Shown piece after piece: positions 36,183 through 44,091 of a stretch of 64,000 nt of DNA. The DNA is taken from the NCBI GenBank assembly GCA_038363005.1, contig JBBQBI010000003.1, positions 231,928-295,927 of the forward strand. Reading direction: 5' to 3'. Below the pieces are notes generated by a model that saw nothing but the letters and a program-made list of their open reading frames with translations, ran no database searches and had not been told where the DNA came from. Within the stretch, counting starts at the first letter, position 1. Each line of letters begins with the position of its first letter. A program made the position numbers and the translations under genes. The DNA comes from JAKOWB01 sp038363005. Its GTDB lineage: Bacteria; Pseudomonadota; Alphaproteobacteria; Kiloniellales; JACOMY01.

Positions 36183-36210
36183 GGCCGCGCCGGCGTGGGC
36201 CGGCGCGGCC
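36183..36210. other. Strong intercistronic hairpin
   Basis: GGCCGCGCCGG (36183-36193), a six-base loop, and CCGGCGCGGCC (36200-36210) form a perfect 11-bp GC stem, 10 bp after the propeller stop codon. No T-tract follows, so it is not a classic terminator. It could stabilise the 3' end of the upstream message or reduce expression of the two downstream genes relative to the propeller. Confidence 0.6.
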
Positions 36211-36235
36211 TCGGCTACTAACGGGCTGGCAGACG

Positions 36236-36634
36236 ATGACGCGAAGAGCGCCGGTAATCGCATCGCTGTTGCTGCTGGTTGGATTGCAGCCGTCGCTTGC
36301 GCACGATGCCCCGGCGACGACTGGGCAACCGGCGGAGGTGACGGCGGGAGAGGTCTATCGACTCACCGTCGAGATCGATCCCACGGCAGCGGAGCCGCCG
36401 ACCATCCAGGTGCTGCTCGGCGCACAGGTTGAAATCACCTTGCTGGGAGCTGGTGACGGAGATCTGCACCTGCACGGCTATGATATTGAGTTCGCCGCCG
36501 TTGGGGGGCAGCAAGCGCTCGTCGTTTTCCACGCCAGCAGCACTGGGCGCTTTCCGCTGGTCCAACACGTGGAGACTGCTTTGCTCGGCACCCGAGAAAG
36601 GGCTGTGCTCTACATCGAGGTGCGCGCACCGTGA
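36236..36634 (+). CDS. Small exported cupredoxin-like protein
   Basis: 132 residues with a signal peptide ending QPSLAHD. The mature part predicts a single beta sandwich: YRLTVEIDPTAAEPPTIQVLLG, then DLHLHGYDIEF, LVVFHASSTGRFPLVQH and VLYIEVRAP. The order resembles cupredoxins in which the first ligand sits in an HLHGYD strand and a second in the GRFPLxxH turn. Here H78, H80, H99 and H111 are available but the usual Cys ligand is missing, so an altered or lost copper site is likely. ATG 36236 was chosen to keep the signal peptide. It overlaps the next gene by 4 bp. Confidence 0.65.
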   Translation: MTRRAPVIASLLLLVGLQPSLAHDAPATTGQPAEVTAGEVYRLTVEIDPTAAEPPTIQVLLGAQVEITLLGAGDGDLHLHGYDIEFAAVGGQQALVVFHASSTGRFPLVQHVETALLGTRERAVLYIEVRAP

Positions 36635-38052
36635 GGGTGTGGCCGGTCACGCTCGTACTGGTGCTGGCTGGCACCGCGGCCTGGCCCACGGCCGCCGCGG
36701 CGCACGCTTTTGCGCAGCGCTACGATCTGCCGCTGCCACTGGGCTATTACCTGGCTGGGGCAGGCGCGGCCATCGCACTGTCATTCCTTGGCTCCTTTCT
36801 GATACGGCGGCCACTGCCTGTTGGTTTCCTGTCGGTCGTCGTCCCGATACCACGCTGGCTCTCGGCCGCAAGCGGCTGGTTGCTGAGGATTGCCGCTCTC
36901 GCGCTACTTGTTGGCGTCGCTGTGACGGGACTGCTTGGCCCGGAGTCCCCGACGCACAACTTCGCCACCGTCTTCGTCTGGGTGATCTGGTGGGTGGGCA
37001 TCGTGCTGTTCGCGGCGCTCGTCATCGAGCCCTGGAGCGCGGGCAATCCCTTTCGGCTAATCGTCGATGCGACGCTCTGGCTTGCTGGTCGGCATCGTCC
37101 GATGCTGCCGGCGCCAAGATGGCTTGGCCTGCTGTCCGTGCTGGGGCTCCTTGGTATCGCCTGGATCGAGATCGTCTCGGAGTGGTCTGAAGATCCGCGC
37201 GCGACGGTCGTCATCGCCGGTGGCTACCTTCTGGTCCTACTCGCTGGATCCATCGTCTTCGGGGCGCCGGCCTGGTTCGGCGCTGCCGATCCGGTGTCAC
37301 GGCTTTTCGGGCTCCTCGGCCACGTCGCGCCGCTGGCTGTGGAGCCGGGCCGCCTCCGCCTTCGGCTCCCGGCCAGTGGATTGATCGCCATCGAACTGGG
37401 CGTGATAGGCGCGGTCTTCGCGGTCACGCTGATCGGGCTGGTGCTGTTCGACGGCCTCTCCGAAACGCCCTTCTGGGCGATGGTGCTGGATTACATCACT
37501 CGCTCCCAGAGTCTGCGGCCCTGGTTGCTCGACCTCAGGGCCGGCGGCGTCGATATCCTGAAGCTCGTCTATACCCTGGGCCAGTTGGCGACGGTGGCCA
37601 CAGCCCTGCTTGCCTATGCCGGCCTTGCGCTTGTCATTCGGCTCGCGGCCGGGCCCCAGCAGTCCTGGCGCCGGGTCTTCTCGGGCTTCGCCGGGTCGCT
37701 GCTGCCAATCGCCGTGGCCTATCACCTGGCGCACTACCTCTCCTACTTGCTCCTCGCCGGCCAGCTCATTCTGCCCATCGCCAGCGATCCCCTGGGCAAT
37801 GGGCAGGATCTCTTCGGCGATGCTCACCGGACCATCGACCTCGGCGCGATCACTGCCAGGCAGGTCTGGTGGATCGCGGCGGCCGCGCTGGTGACCGGCC
37901 ACGCGCTTGGCGTGCTGGTCTCACACGCCGAGGCGCTGCGGCTCTACCAGGGACGGCGCCAGGCCATCGCCAGCCAGGTGCCCATGATGCTGTTCATGGT
38001 TGGCCTGACGGTGCTCAGCCTGTGGATCCTGGCCCAGCCCATCGTCGTCTGA
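36631..38052 (+). CDS. Polytopic membrane protein of unknown function
   Basis: 473 residues, GTG start overlapping the preceding stop (GTGA). A signal-like first segment ends AAAAHAFAQRYDLPLPLG and is followed by about eleven helices. Recurrent Trp/His positions occur near membrane edges (ESPTHNFATVFVWVIWWVGIV, YHLAHYLSYLLLAGQ, TGHALGVLVSHAEALRLY). Homologues carry the database name fenitrothion hydrolase in some genomes; nothing in the sequence looks like a hydrolase site. The histidines could bind haem or metal. With the propeller and cupredoxin-like genes it forms a three-gene unit. Confidence 0.7.
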   Translation: MRVWPVTLVLVLAGTAAWPTAAAAHAFAQRYDLPLPLGYYLAGAGAAIALSFLGSFLIRRPLPVGFLSVVVPIPRWLSAASGWLLRIAALALLVGVAVTGLLGPESPTHNFATVFVWVIWWVGIVLFAALVIEPWSAGNPFRLIVDATLWLAGRHRPMLPAPRWLGLLSVLGLLGIAWIEIVSEWSEDPRATVVIAGGYLLVLLAGSIVFGAPAWFGAADPVSRLFGLLGHVAPLAVEPGRLRLRLPASGLIAIELGVIGAVFAVTLIGLVLFDGLSETPFWAMVLDYITRSQSLRPWLLDLRAGGVDILKLVYTLGQLATVATALLAYAGLALVIRLAAGPQQSWRRVFSGFAGSLLPIAVAYHLAHYLSYLLLAGQLILPIASDPLGNGQDLFGDAHRTIDLGAITARQVWWIAAAALVTGHALGVLVSHAEALRLYQGRRQAIASQVPMMLFMVGLTVLSLWILAQPIVV

Positions 38053-38064
38053 GTGCACGCAGGA

Positions 38065-39171
38065 TCAGCCGACCCTCGTCCGCTTCAGCTTTTCCTCGTC
38101 CAGCACCAGGCCGAGGCCGGGTGCGTCGCCGAGATCGATCCAGCCCTCCTTGTCGGCCAGCAGCGGTGCTGCCAGCGGGAAGTCGCGGATCGTCGGCAGC
38201 CACTCCGGCGGGTCGTAGGGGAATTCCAGCAGCTTGGTGTGGGCGCCGGCGGCGAGCTGGGCGTTGGCGATCAGGCCGATGCCGTCGCCCCAGGTGTGCG
38301 GCGTGAAGTCGAGGTTATGCTCGCGTGCCAGGGTGGCGATCTTGCGCAGGCCGGTGATGCCGCCGGTGCAGACGGCGTCGGGCTGCAGCACGTCGAGGCA
38401 CCCGGTGGTGATGAGCTCGCGCAGCTCGTAGAGCTCCTTGGTCAGCTCGCCGCCGGCGATGCGCACCGGCGTGGCGGTGCGCAGCGCCCGCATCCCAGCA
38501 TAGTCGCCGCGGTGCAGCGGCTCCTCCATCCAGTAGACGCCGAGCTCCTCCAGGTGCTTCGCGACCGTAAGCGCGTCCTTGTAGGTCCAGGGCACCGCCT
38601 GGTCCCATTCCATGCGCCAACCCTGGTTGCAGTCGACCATCAGCAGGAAGTCGTCGCCCACCGCCTGGCGCACGCCGCGCAGCGCGGCGATGTCGTCCTG
38701 CCAGCGCGGCCGCTGGAAGCGCACCTTCATGGCGGGAAAGCCCTCGGCCTTGAAGCGCAGCGCGATCTCGGCCAGTTCCTCCGGAGTCTTCAGCGAGCCG
38801 GAGGAGGCGTAGCAACGCACGCGACCGGAGCCGCCGCCGAGCAGGCGCCACACCGGCTCGCCCAGCAGCTTGCCGTAGAGGTCCCACAGCGCCAGGTCGA
38901 GCGGGTAGAAGCGGCCATAGTGGAAGGAGATGTTCTCGATGATGCGGAAGTGCCGCTCCAGGTCGCGCGGGTCGCGGCCGACGAAGAGCTCAGCGAACCT
39001 CTCGACGCCGGCGACGCCATAGCCGGCACCGATGCCGGTGACGCCCTGGTCTGTCTCCACGCGCACCAGATCGCAGGTGAAGGAGGTGCGTGGCCGCGTG
39101 TCCCACGAGGGGCGGAAGGCCGGCTCGAACTTGATGGTGTGCTTGGAATAGGTAACGGCGGTGATCTTCAT
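38065..39171 (-). CDS. Enolase-superfamily (mandelate racemase/muconate lactonizing) enzyme
   Basis: 368 residues. After an N-terminal capping domain (1 to about 125), the barrel has AMKVRF with the K-x-R base, DCNQGW, EEPL and GGE as the three metal ligands (D, E, E), and HTWGDGIG with the second-base His. This is the full mandelate racemase-like set, so it is probably an acid-sugar dehydratase or racemase. No sugar-acid transporter lies next to it, and the substrate cannot be named. It converges with the membrane protein gene, 12 bp apart. Confidence 0.85.
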   Translation of the reverse strand: MKITAVTYSKHTIKFEPAFRPSWDTRPRTSFTCDLVRVETDQGVTGIGAGYGVAGVERFAELFVGRDPRDLERHFRIIENISFHYGRFYPLDLALWDLYGKLLGEPVWRLLGGGSGRVRCYASSGSLKTPEELAEIALRFKAEGFPAMKVRFQRPRWQDDIAALRGVRQAVGDDFLLMVDCNQGWRMEWDQAVPWTYKDALTVAKHLEELGVYWMEEPLHRGDYAGMRALRTATPVRIAGGELTKELYELRELITTGCLDVLQPDAVCTGGITGLRKIATLAREHNLDFTPHTWGDGIGLIANAQLAAGAHTKLLEFPYDPPEWLPTIRDFPLAAPLLADKEGWIDLGDAPGLGLVLDEEKLKRTRVG

Positions 39172-39274
39172 GACGGCTCCCTCGGGCGTGCCCGGCCACT
39201 CTGGCGCGCTCCCTCCGCCGTCGGCTCGCCAACGAGGCGCCGGTCTCTATCCAGGATTCGACAAAGCCCCGCGG

Positions 39275-40168
39275 CTAGCGCACCCGCAGGCGCCGCCGCA
39301 GCCAGATCGCCAGCACGCCGCTGGCCAGGATAAGGGCGGCGCCGGCGAAGACCTCGTCGCGCGGCCAGTCGCCCCAGATCAGCCAGCCCAGCACGAAGGC
39401 CCAGAGCAGCGAGCTGTACTGGAAGGGTGCCAGCACCGAGGCTGGCGCGCGCCGCAGCCCCTCGAACATGAAGAACTGCGCCAGGCCGCCAATCACGCCG
39501 ACGGTGACCAGCAGGGCGAGTTCGTGCCAGGTCGGCGTCTGCCAAAGGAAGACCAGCACACCACCGCAGACCACGACGAAGAAGCTGTTGGAGTAGAGCA
39601 TCTGGATCAAGGTCGGCTCGCGCAGCGCGATCTGCCGCACCTGGATCGTCGCCCAGGCCCACAGGCAGGCCGCCATCAGCGCCAGGCCCATCGGCCAGGC
39701 GAAGTGGAACTCGGCGACGCCGCTGGCGACGATGACGCCGACGAAGCCCAGCGCGACGGGAATCCAGCGGCCGCGATTGATCGACTCGCCGAGCAGCGGG
39801 ATGGCCAGCAGCGAAACCAGCACCGGCGTGGCGAAGTAGAGCGTCGTCACCTCGGCAAGCTGCAGGTGCCTGGCGGCGTTGTAGTAGCAGAGCCAGGCGC
39901 CGAGGATCACCACGCCGCGCAGCAGCAGCGGCTTCTTCGCGTTGGTGGCCAGGGCGCGCTCGACCAGCGGGCGCCGGCCAATCGCCAGGCTGGCGATCAC
40001 GATGGTCAGGCTGCGGAAGAACATGATCTGCCAGACCGACAGGCTGACGGTCAGCAGCTTGATGACGGCGTCGTGGCAGGTGAAGAGGCCATAGGCCAGC
40101 GCCGTGCAGCCGATGCCCAGCATCACCGTGCGCTCGGGGGATTCGACGGGGGCGACGACCGCGGTCAT
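39275..40168 (-). CDS. EamA/DMT-family transporter
   Basis: 297 residues with ten helices in two EamA repeats. HDAVIKLLTVSLSVWQIMFFRSL in repeat 1 and APFQYSSLLWAFVLGWLIWGDWPRDEVF in repeat 2 are typical. ATG 40168 was chosen as the first Met of the conserved N-terminus; the upstream frame overlaps the EEP gene at 40209. It is a likely small-metabolite exporter, with direction and substrate unknown. It is downstream of the EEP gene on the same strand. Confidence 0.85.
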   Translation of the reverse strand: MTAVVAPVESPERTVMLGIGCTALAYGLFTCHDAVIKLLTVSLSVWQIMFFRSLTIVIASLAIGRRPLVERALATNAKKPLLLRGVVILGAWLCYYNAARHLQLAEVTTLYFATPVLVSLLAIPLLGESINRGRWIPVALGFVGVIVASGVAEFHFAWPMGLALMAACLWAWATIQVRQIALREPTLIQMLYSNSFFVVVCGGVLVFLWQTPTWHELALLVTVGVIGGLAQFFMFEGLRRAPASVLAPFQYSSLLWAFVLGWLIWGDWPRDEVFAGAALILASGVLAIWLRRRLRVR

Positions 40169-40208
40169 GGCCGCCAAGCTGCCAGACGGCGGGGCGTCCG
40201 CGCCCGCG

Positions 40209-41162
40209 CTATTCCTGCATGGGTAGCCTAAGGTCGACGACCAGCGCGCGGTGGTCGCTGCCCGGCCAGGTGACGATGCGTGCGGCGGTAACCGCGAAGC
40301 CGGGCGAGACCAGCACCTGGTCGATCGGCAGCGACAGCCAGCGCGGCAAGTTGCTGGGCCAAGTACCCAGGCCGTCGCCGGTCCAGCGCAGCGCGCCGGC
40401 GTCCAGCAGCGCCGCCAGGCGGGAGGACCAGGGCGTCGCATTGAGGTCGCCCATGACCAGGCGCAGCCGGTCCGGCGGCAGTTCGGCCAGGGCCTCGGTT
40501 GCCGCCGCGAACCAGCGGCGGTGCACCTCGTCCAGGTGGCCATTGGTGGCCGGCAGGGGATGGCCCAGCAGCAGCTCCAGCGGCTGGCCGGCGAACTCGG
40601 CCTGGACGATCCAGAGACTGGCGGACTCGGTGGCGCGACGGCGCACCGTCTCGCCCAGCGGCAGGCGGCTGAACAGCGCCTCGCCCTGGCTGCCCGCGGC
40701 CCCGGGCAGGGCGTGGTAGGGGTAGGCCGCCGTCAGTGCCTCGATCAGCGGCGCCTGGCGCGGCAGCACCTCGGTCAGCAGGATCAGGTCGGCGTCCAGC
40801 GCCAGCAGCTCGGGCGCCAGGCTCTCGATGCGGTCGTTGCCGTAGTAGACGTTGTAGGCCACGACCCGCAGCGGCTGGCCGACGGCGGCCGGATGGATCG
40901 CCGCCTTGGCCTGCCAGGCGGTGGCCAGCGGCCAGCCGTTGGCCAGCAGGCAGAGTGCCAGGACGGCTGCCGTCCAATGTTGCCGCAGGGGCAGGGCGAA
41001 CAGCCCGAGCAGCAGGGCGGCCAGCGCCATCTGCGGGCGGAAATGCGTCGCCAGCAGCAGGCTCCAGTGCCAGGGCCCGCCGAGAGCGGCGAGGCTGCCC
41101 AGGACCACGGGCAGGGCGGCCAGCCAGAGAAAGCCCGAGAGCACCGAGCGCAGCAATGCCAT
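40209..41162 (-). CDS. Membrane-bound endonuclease/exonuclease/phosphatase family protein
   Basis: 317 residues. Two or three N-terminal helices (about 5-80) precede an EEP domain with VAYNVYYGND, LTEVLP, GHPLPATNGH, MGDLNATPWSSR and the final GSDHRALVVDL. This three-helix form is common in proteobacteria and places the enzyme at the periplasmic face. It shares the catalytic pattern of the protein at 8487 but differs in its anchor. The substrate is unknown. It ends 40 bp before the DMT transporter gene. Confidence 0.8.
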   Translation of the reverse strand: MALLRSVLSGFLWLAALPVVLGSLAALGGPWHWSLLLATHFRPQMALAALLLGLFALPLRQHWTAAVLALCLLANGWPLATAWQAKAAIHPAAVGQPLRVVAYNVYYGNDRIESLAPELLALDADLILLTEVLPRQAPLIEALTAAYPYHALPGAAGSQGEALFSRLPLGETVRRRATESASLWIVQAEFAGQPLELLLGHPLPATNGHLDEVHRRWFAAATEALAELPPDRLRLVMGDLNATPWSSRLAALLDAGALRWTGDGLGTWPSNLPRWLSLPIDQVLVSPGFAVTAARIVTWPGSDHRALVVDLRLPMQE

Positions 41163-41173
41163 TCCCCCTGGAC

Positions 41174-41269
41174 GTCATCCCGGCCGCAGCGCAGCGGAGA
41201 GCCGGGATCCATGCCGCGCCTGGCCGCCAGATGGTTCCCGGATCGGCGCGATGCGCCGTCCGGGATGAC
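41174..41269. repeat. Dispersed 96-bp inverted-repeat element (family A, copy 1)
   Basis: The element starts GTCATCCCGGCC and ends CCGGGATGAC, so its ends are inverted. Each half folds into its own hairpin: CCCGGC with GCCGGG on the left, and CCCGGATCGG with CCGTCCGGG on the right. A second copy in opposite orientation lies at 60543-60639. It sits between the EEP gene start and the acyl-CoA dehydrogenase stop, outside coding sequence, and is of REP/MITE type. Confidence 0.8.
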
Positions 41270-41351
41270 ATGCCGAGCCACGAGGGCCCTCGCGCAGCCC
41301 GAATACCCTGCCGCGCAATTCAGGCCACCGCGTGGCCCGTTCGCGGCGCTC

Positions 41352-42572
41352 TCAGGAAAAAGCCTGCAGGCCGGTCTGTGCGCGGCCGAGGATCAAGGCG
41401 TGGACGTCGTGCGTGCCTTCGTAGGTGTTCACCGCCTCGAGGTTCATGACGTGGCGAATGACGTGGAATTCGTCCGACACGCCGTTGCCGCCGTGCATGT
41501 CGCGGGCGACGCGGGCAATGTCCAGCGCCTTGCCGCAGGCGTTGCGCTTGATCAGGCTGATGGCCTCGGGCAGCTCCTTGCCCTCGTCCAGCAGGCGCCC
41601 CACCCGTAGGGCGGACTGCAGCGACAGCGCGATCTCGGTCTGCATGTCGGCCAGTTTCTTCTGGATCAGCTGCGTCGCCGCCAGCGGGCGGCCGAACATC
41701 TTGCGGTCCAGGGTGTACTGGCGGGCCGCGTGCCAGCAGAACTCGGCGGCGCCGGTGGCGCCCCAGGCGATGCCATAGCGCGCGCGGTTCAAGCACCCGA
41801 AGGGCCCCTTCAGCCCCTCGACGTTGGGCAGCAGGTTGTCGTCCGGCACGAAGACGTCCTGCAGCGCGATCTCGCCGGTGACCGAGGCGCGCAGCGAGAA
41901 CTTGCCCTCGATCTTCGGCGTGGTGAAACCCTTCATGCCGCGCTCGACCACGAAGCCGCGGATCTTGTTGTCGGGATCGCTCTTGGCCCAGACCACCGCG
42001 AGGTCGGCGATCGGCGAGTTGGTGATCCACATCTTGGCGCCGTTCAGCAGGTAACCGCCGTCGACCTTCTTGGCCATGGTGCGCATGGCGCCGGGGTCGG
42101 AGCCGGCATCGGGCTCGGTCAGGCCGAAGCAGCCGACCAGCTCGCCGGTCGCCAGCTTGGGCAGCCACTTGCGCCGCTGCGCCTCGGTGCCATAGGCATA
42201 GATCGGGTGCATGACCAGCGAGGACTGCACCGACATTGCCGAGCGGTAGCCGCTGTCGACCCGCTCCACCTCGCGCGCCACCAGGCCGTAGCAGACATAG
42301 TTCACCGCCGAGCAGCCATAGGTCTCCGGCAAGGTGGCGCCCAGCAGGCCCTGCTCGCCCATCTCGTTCATGATGGCGCGGTCGAAGGTCTCGTGGCGGT
42401 TGGCCAACTTGATGCGCGGCATCAGCTTGTCCTGGCAGTAGGCGCGCGCGGCATCGCGCACCATGCGCTCGTCCTCGCTGAGCTGTTCCTCCAGCAGCAA
42501 GGGATCCTCCCACACGAAGGCGGCGCGGCTGGCGGCGGGCTTCAGCTTGGTGGCGGGCTCGGCGGGGCTCAT
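41352..42572 (-). CDS. gcdH: Glutaryl-CoA dehydrogenase
   Basis: 406 residues of the acyl-CoA dehydrogenase family. LTEPDAGSDPGAM and WITNSPIADLAVVWAK are FAD and substrate blocks, and ARYGIAWGATGAAEFCWHAARQYTLDRKMFGRPLA is the GCDH-specific region. The catalytic Glu lies in NTYEGTHDVHALILGRAQTG. The enzyme turns glutaryl-CoA into crotonyl-CoA in lysine and tryptophan breakdown. ATG 42572 has AAGGA eight bases upstream; the ATG at 42623 was not used. It has no operon partner here. Confidence 0.88.
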   Translation of the reverse strand: MSPAEPATKLKPAASRAAFVWEDPLLLEEQLSEDERMVRDAARAYCQDKLMPRIKLANRHETFDRAIMNEMGEQGLLGATLPETYGCSAVNYVCYGLVAREVERVDSGYRSAMSVQSSLVMHPIYAYGTEAQRRKWLPKLATGELVGCFGLTEPDAGSDPGAMRTMAKKVDGGYLLNGAKMWITNSPIADLAVVWAKSDPDNKIRGFVVERGMKGFTTPKIEGKFSLRASVTGEIALQDVFVPDDNLLPNVEGLKGPFGCLNRARYGIAWGATGAAEFCWHAARQYTLDRKMFGRPLAATQLIQKKLADMQTEIALSLQSALRVGRLLDEGKELPEAISLIKRNACGKALDIARVARDMHGGNGVSDEFHVIRHVMNLEAVNTYEGTHDVHALILGRAQTGLQAFS

Positions 42573-42682
42573 GGGCGATCCTTTGGCAGGCAGGCTGTTC
42601 TGGTTGCGGCAGGCGCTTAGCATAGCGCCTTCGCCGGGTTAAGCGCTGTCTTGTCTCAGCCCGGCCTCTCGGGCAGCCCTGG

Positions 42683-43078
42683 TCAGGCGGGGTCGGTGGA
42701 GAACTCGGCCGGGCTGGTGATCTCCAGCAGCTCGCAGTCGGCGCTGCAGCTAGTCAGCTCGTGGCCAATGCCTGGCGGCTGCAACACGCTGTCACCGGCA
42801 GTGAAGGTGAAGCTGCCTTGGCCTTCGTACCAGAAGGTCACCTCGCCCTGCAGCACGTAGACCATCTGGAAGCCGAGGCCGTGGCGATGCGGGCCGGTGC
42901 CTTTGGCGCAGGCCTCCTTGGCGCGGATAACCTGGGCGTGATAGGCGCCGCCGGTGGCCGCGCCGATCCCCAGGTCGCGATAAGTGAAGAAGCTGCGCAG
43001 GCCCTTAGGATCGAAGACCGCGCCCTCGGCGCGGCTGACGGTGAAGCGCTGCGGGGCGGCGGCTTGGACAGCGGTCAT
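42683..43078 (-). CDS. Single-domain cupin protein
   Basis: 131 residues with a cupin 2 barrel. Motif 1 is GPHRHGLGFQMVYVLQGEVTFWYEG and motif 2 is GDSVLQPPGIGHELTSCS. The His residues of motif 1 (HRH) and the single His of motif 2 can bind a metal. The protein is probably a small cytoplasmic enzyme or sensor; nothing indicates the substrate. It is read in the same direction as gcdH, 110 bp upstream of it. Confidence 0.8.
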   Translation of the reverse strand: MTAVQAAAPQRFTVSRAEGAVFDPKGLRSFFTYRDLGIGAATGGAYHAQVIRAKEACAKGTGPHRHGLGFQMVYVLQGEVTFWYEGQGSFTFTAGDSVLQPPGIGHELTSCSADCELLEITSPAEFSTDPA

Positions 43079-43253
43079 GGCGGGCTCCTCCGGTGGCCTT
43101 GGCCCGGCAGTCTAGGCCGCGGGCGCCACCGGCTCCAGATCGCGGCCGCTGTCATCGAACACAATCGTCATCAGTGGTCTGGAACGGCGCCGGCAAGAAA
43201 GGGCATGATGCAACCCTGGTCGCCGCACCCGGGCGGCGGGTGCGGAGGCCTCC

Positions 43254-43379
43254 ATGAACCGTTTTCTCCTCCTGGCCGTCCTGCTGGCCGCCCTCGGCGC
43301 CTGCAGCGACAGCAGCTATCAGACGCCGGCGCGCAGCCTGAACAGCTGCTTCTTCGAGCCCTGGCGGCCGAACTGCTAG
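43254..43379 (+). CDS. 41-residue small lipoprotein
   Basis: ATG 43254 has GGAGG about six bases upstream. The peptide is a short basic start, a hydrophobic Leu/Ala run, and a lipobox LGAC at residue 17, followed by a mature tail ending SCFFEPWRPNC. It would be a lipid-anchored peptide of 25 residues after cleavage with two more cysteines. The stop overlaps the end of the convergent CGNR gene by 4 bp. Its ribosome-binding site, lipobox and clean stop make it credible. Confidence 0.6.
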   Translation: MNRFLLLAVLLAALGACSDSSYQTPARSLNSCFFEPWRPNC

Positions 43380-44026
43380 GTTGGGTCGGCGGCGGCGCGC
43401 CGCTGGCGGAGCGCGCGCTGCTTGGCCCGGTTGCCGCAGACACTCATCTCGCACCAGCGCCGACGCTTGTTCTTGGTCAGGTCGAAGAACAGCCAGCCGC
43501 AATGCTGGCCGCAGCACTGCTTGACCCGTGACAGATCCATACCGAGCAGCAGGCCGACCGCCGACAGCCCGATGGGGCCGAGGACTGCGTGCGTCAACTC
43601 CTGTCGGGCATCCCAGGCCCAGGCGTAGCCGCCCGCCTGGCGCCGCGTCAGGCGCGCGCTGGCCAGGCAGGCGGCGTGCGTGGCGGCCAGCTCGTCCAAT
43701 GCTTCCAGTGGCGGCGGCCGACCCTCGGCGAAGGCCAGGCCGATGCGATAGATCACCTCGCGCAAAGCCTGCGCCGCATCAAACAGCCGTGCGCCGGTGG
43801 CGCTGCCTGGGGCCATCTGGGCGCTGGCCGCCGCAAGTTCGGTGTCAGTCAGGGCGCCGGCGTGGTGCGCCCAGGCCAGCACGTCGCCGGCACTGCGCAG
43901 ATGTTCCATATGCTCCGGCCCACCGCGCCCGGAGGAGGTGTTGGTGAAGTTTAGTGCCAGCATGCCGGCCACCAGATCGAGGCTGGCGGCGCGGGAGCCG
44001 GGCGAGGTCAGGATCGCGGTCTGCAT
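43376..44026 (-). CDS. CGNR zinc-finger (ABATE-domain) transcriptional regulator
   Basis: 216 residues. The N-terminal helical ABATE-like domain begins ALNFTNTSSGR and carries RLFDAAQALREVIYRIGLA. The C-terminal CGNR zinc finger reads CCGQHCGWLFFDLTKNKRRRWCEMSVCGNRAK, with four zinc-binding Cys and a basic DNA-binding helix. ATG 44026 is preferred because ATG 44044 lies inside a perfect palindrome that looks like the operator. The divergent LivH-like gene is the likely target, together with its own gene. Confidence 0.82.
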   Translation of the reverse strand: MQTAILTSPGSRAASLDLVAGMLALNFTNTSSGRGGPEHMEHLRSAGDVLAWAHHAGALTDTELAAASAQMAPGSATGARLFDAAQALREVIYRIGLAFAEGRPPPLEALDELAATHAACLASARLTRRQAGGYAWAWDARQELTHAVLGPIGLSAVGLLLGMDLSRVKQCCGQHCGWLFFDLTKNKRRRWCEMSVCGNRAKQRALRQRRAAADPT

Positions 44027-44030
44027 GTAA

Positions 44031-44052
44031 CCATCTAAAGTCATTTAGATGG
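44031..44052. promoter_or_regulatory. Perfect 22-bp palindrome, probable CGNR operator
   Basis: CCATCTAAA, spacer GTCA, then TTTAGATGG: nine matched bases in each arm, in the gap between two divergent genes. It is just upstream of TTGACA at 44055-44060, a good -35 for the rightward gene, and directly ahead of the CGNR regulator start on the left. Such placement suits autoregulation and control of the divergent permease gene. Binding is inferred. Confidence 0.65.
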
Positions 44053-44091
44053 TCTTGACAAGACCGGCGGTGGCGGCTGACGATCCGCGCC

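Noticed and set aside
44027..44044. Upstream ATG 44044 as start of the CGNR regulator
   Set aside because: It lies inside the perfect palindrome that is better explained as an operator; ATG 44026 keeps the conserved domain.
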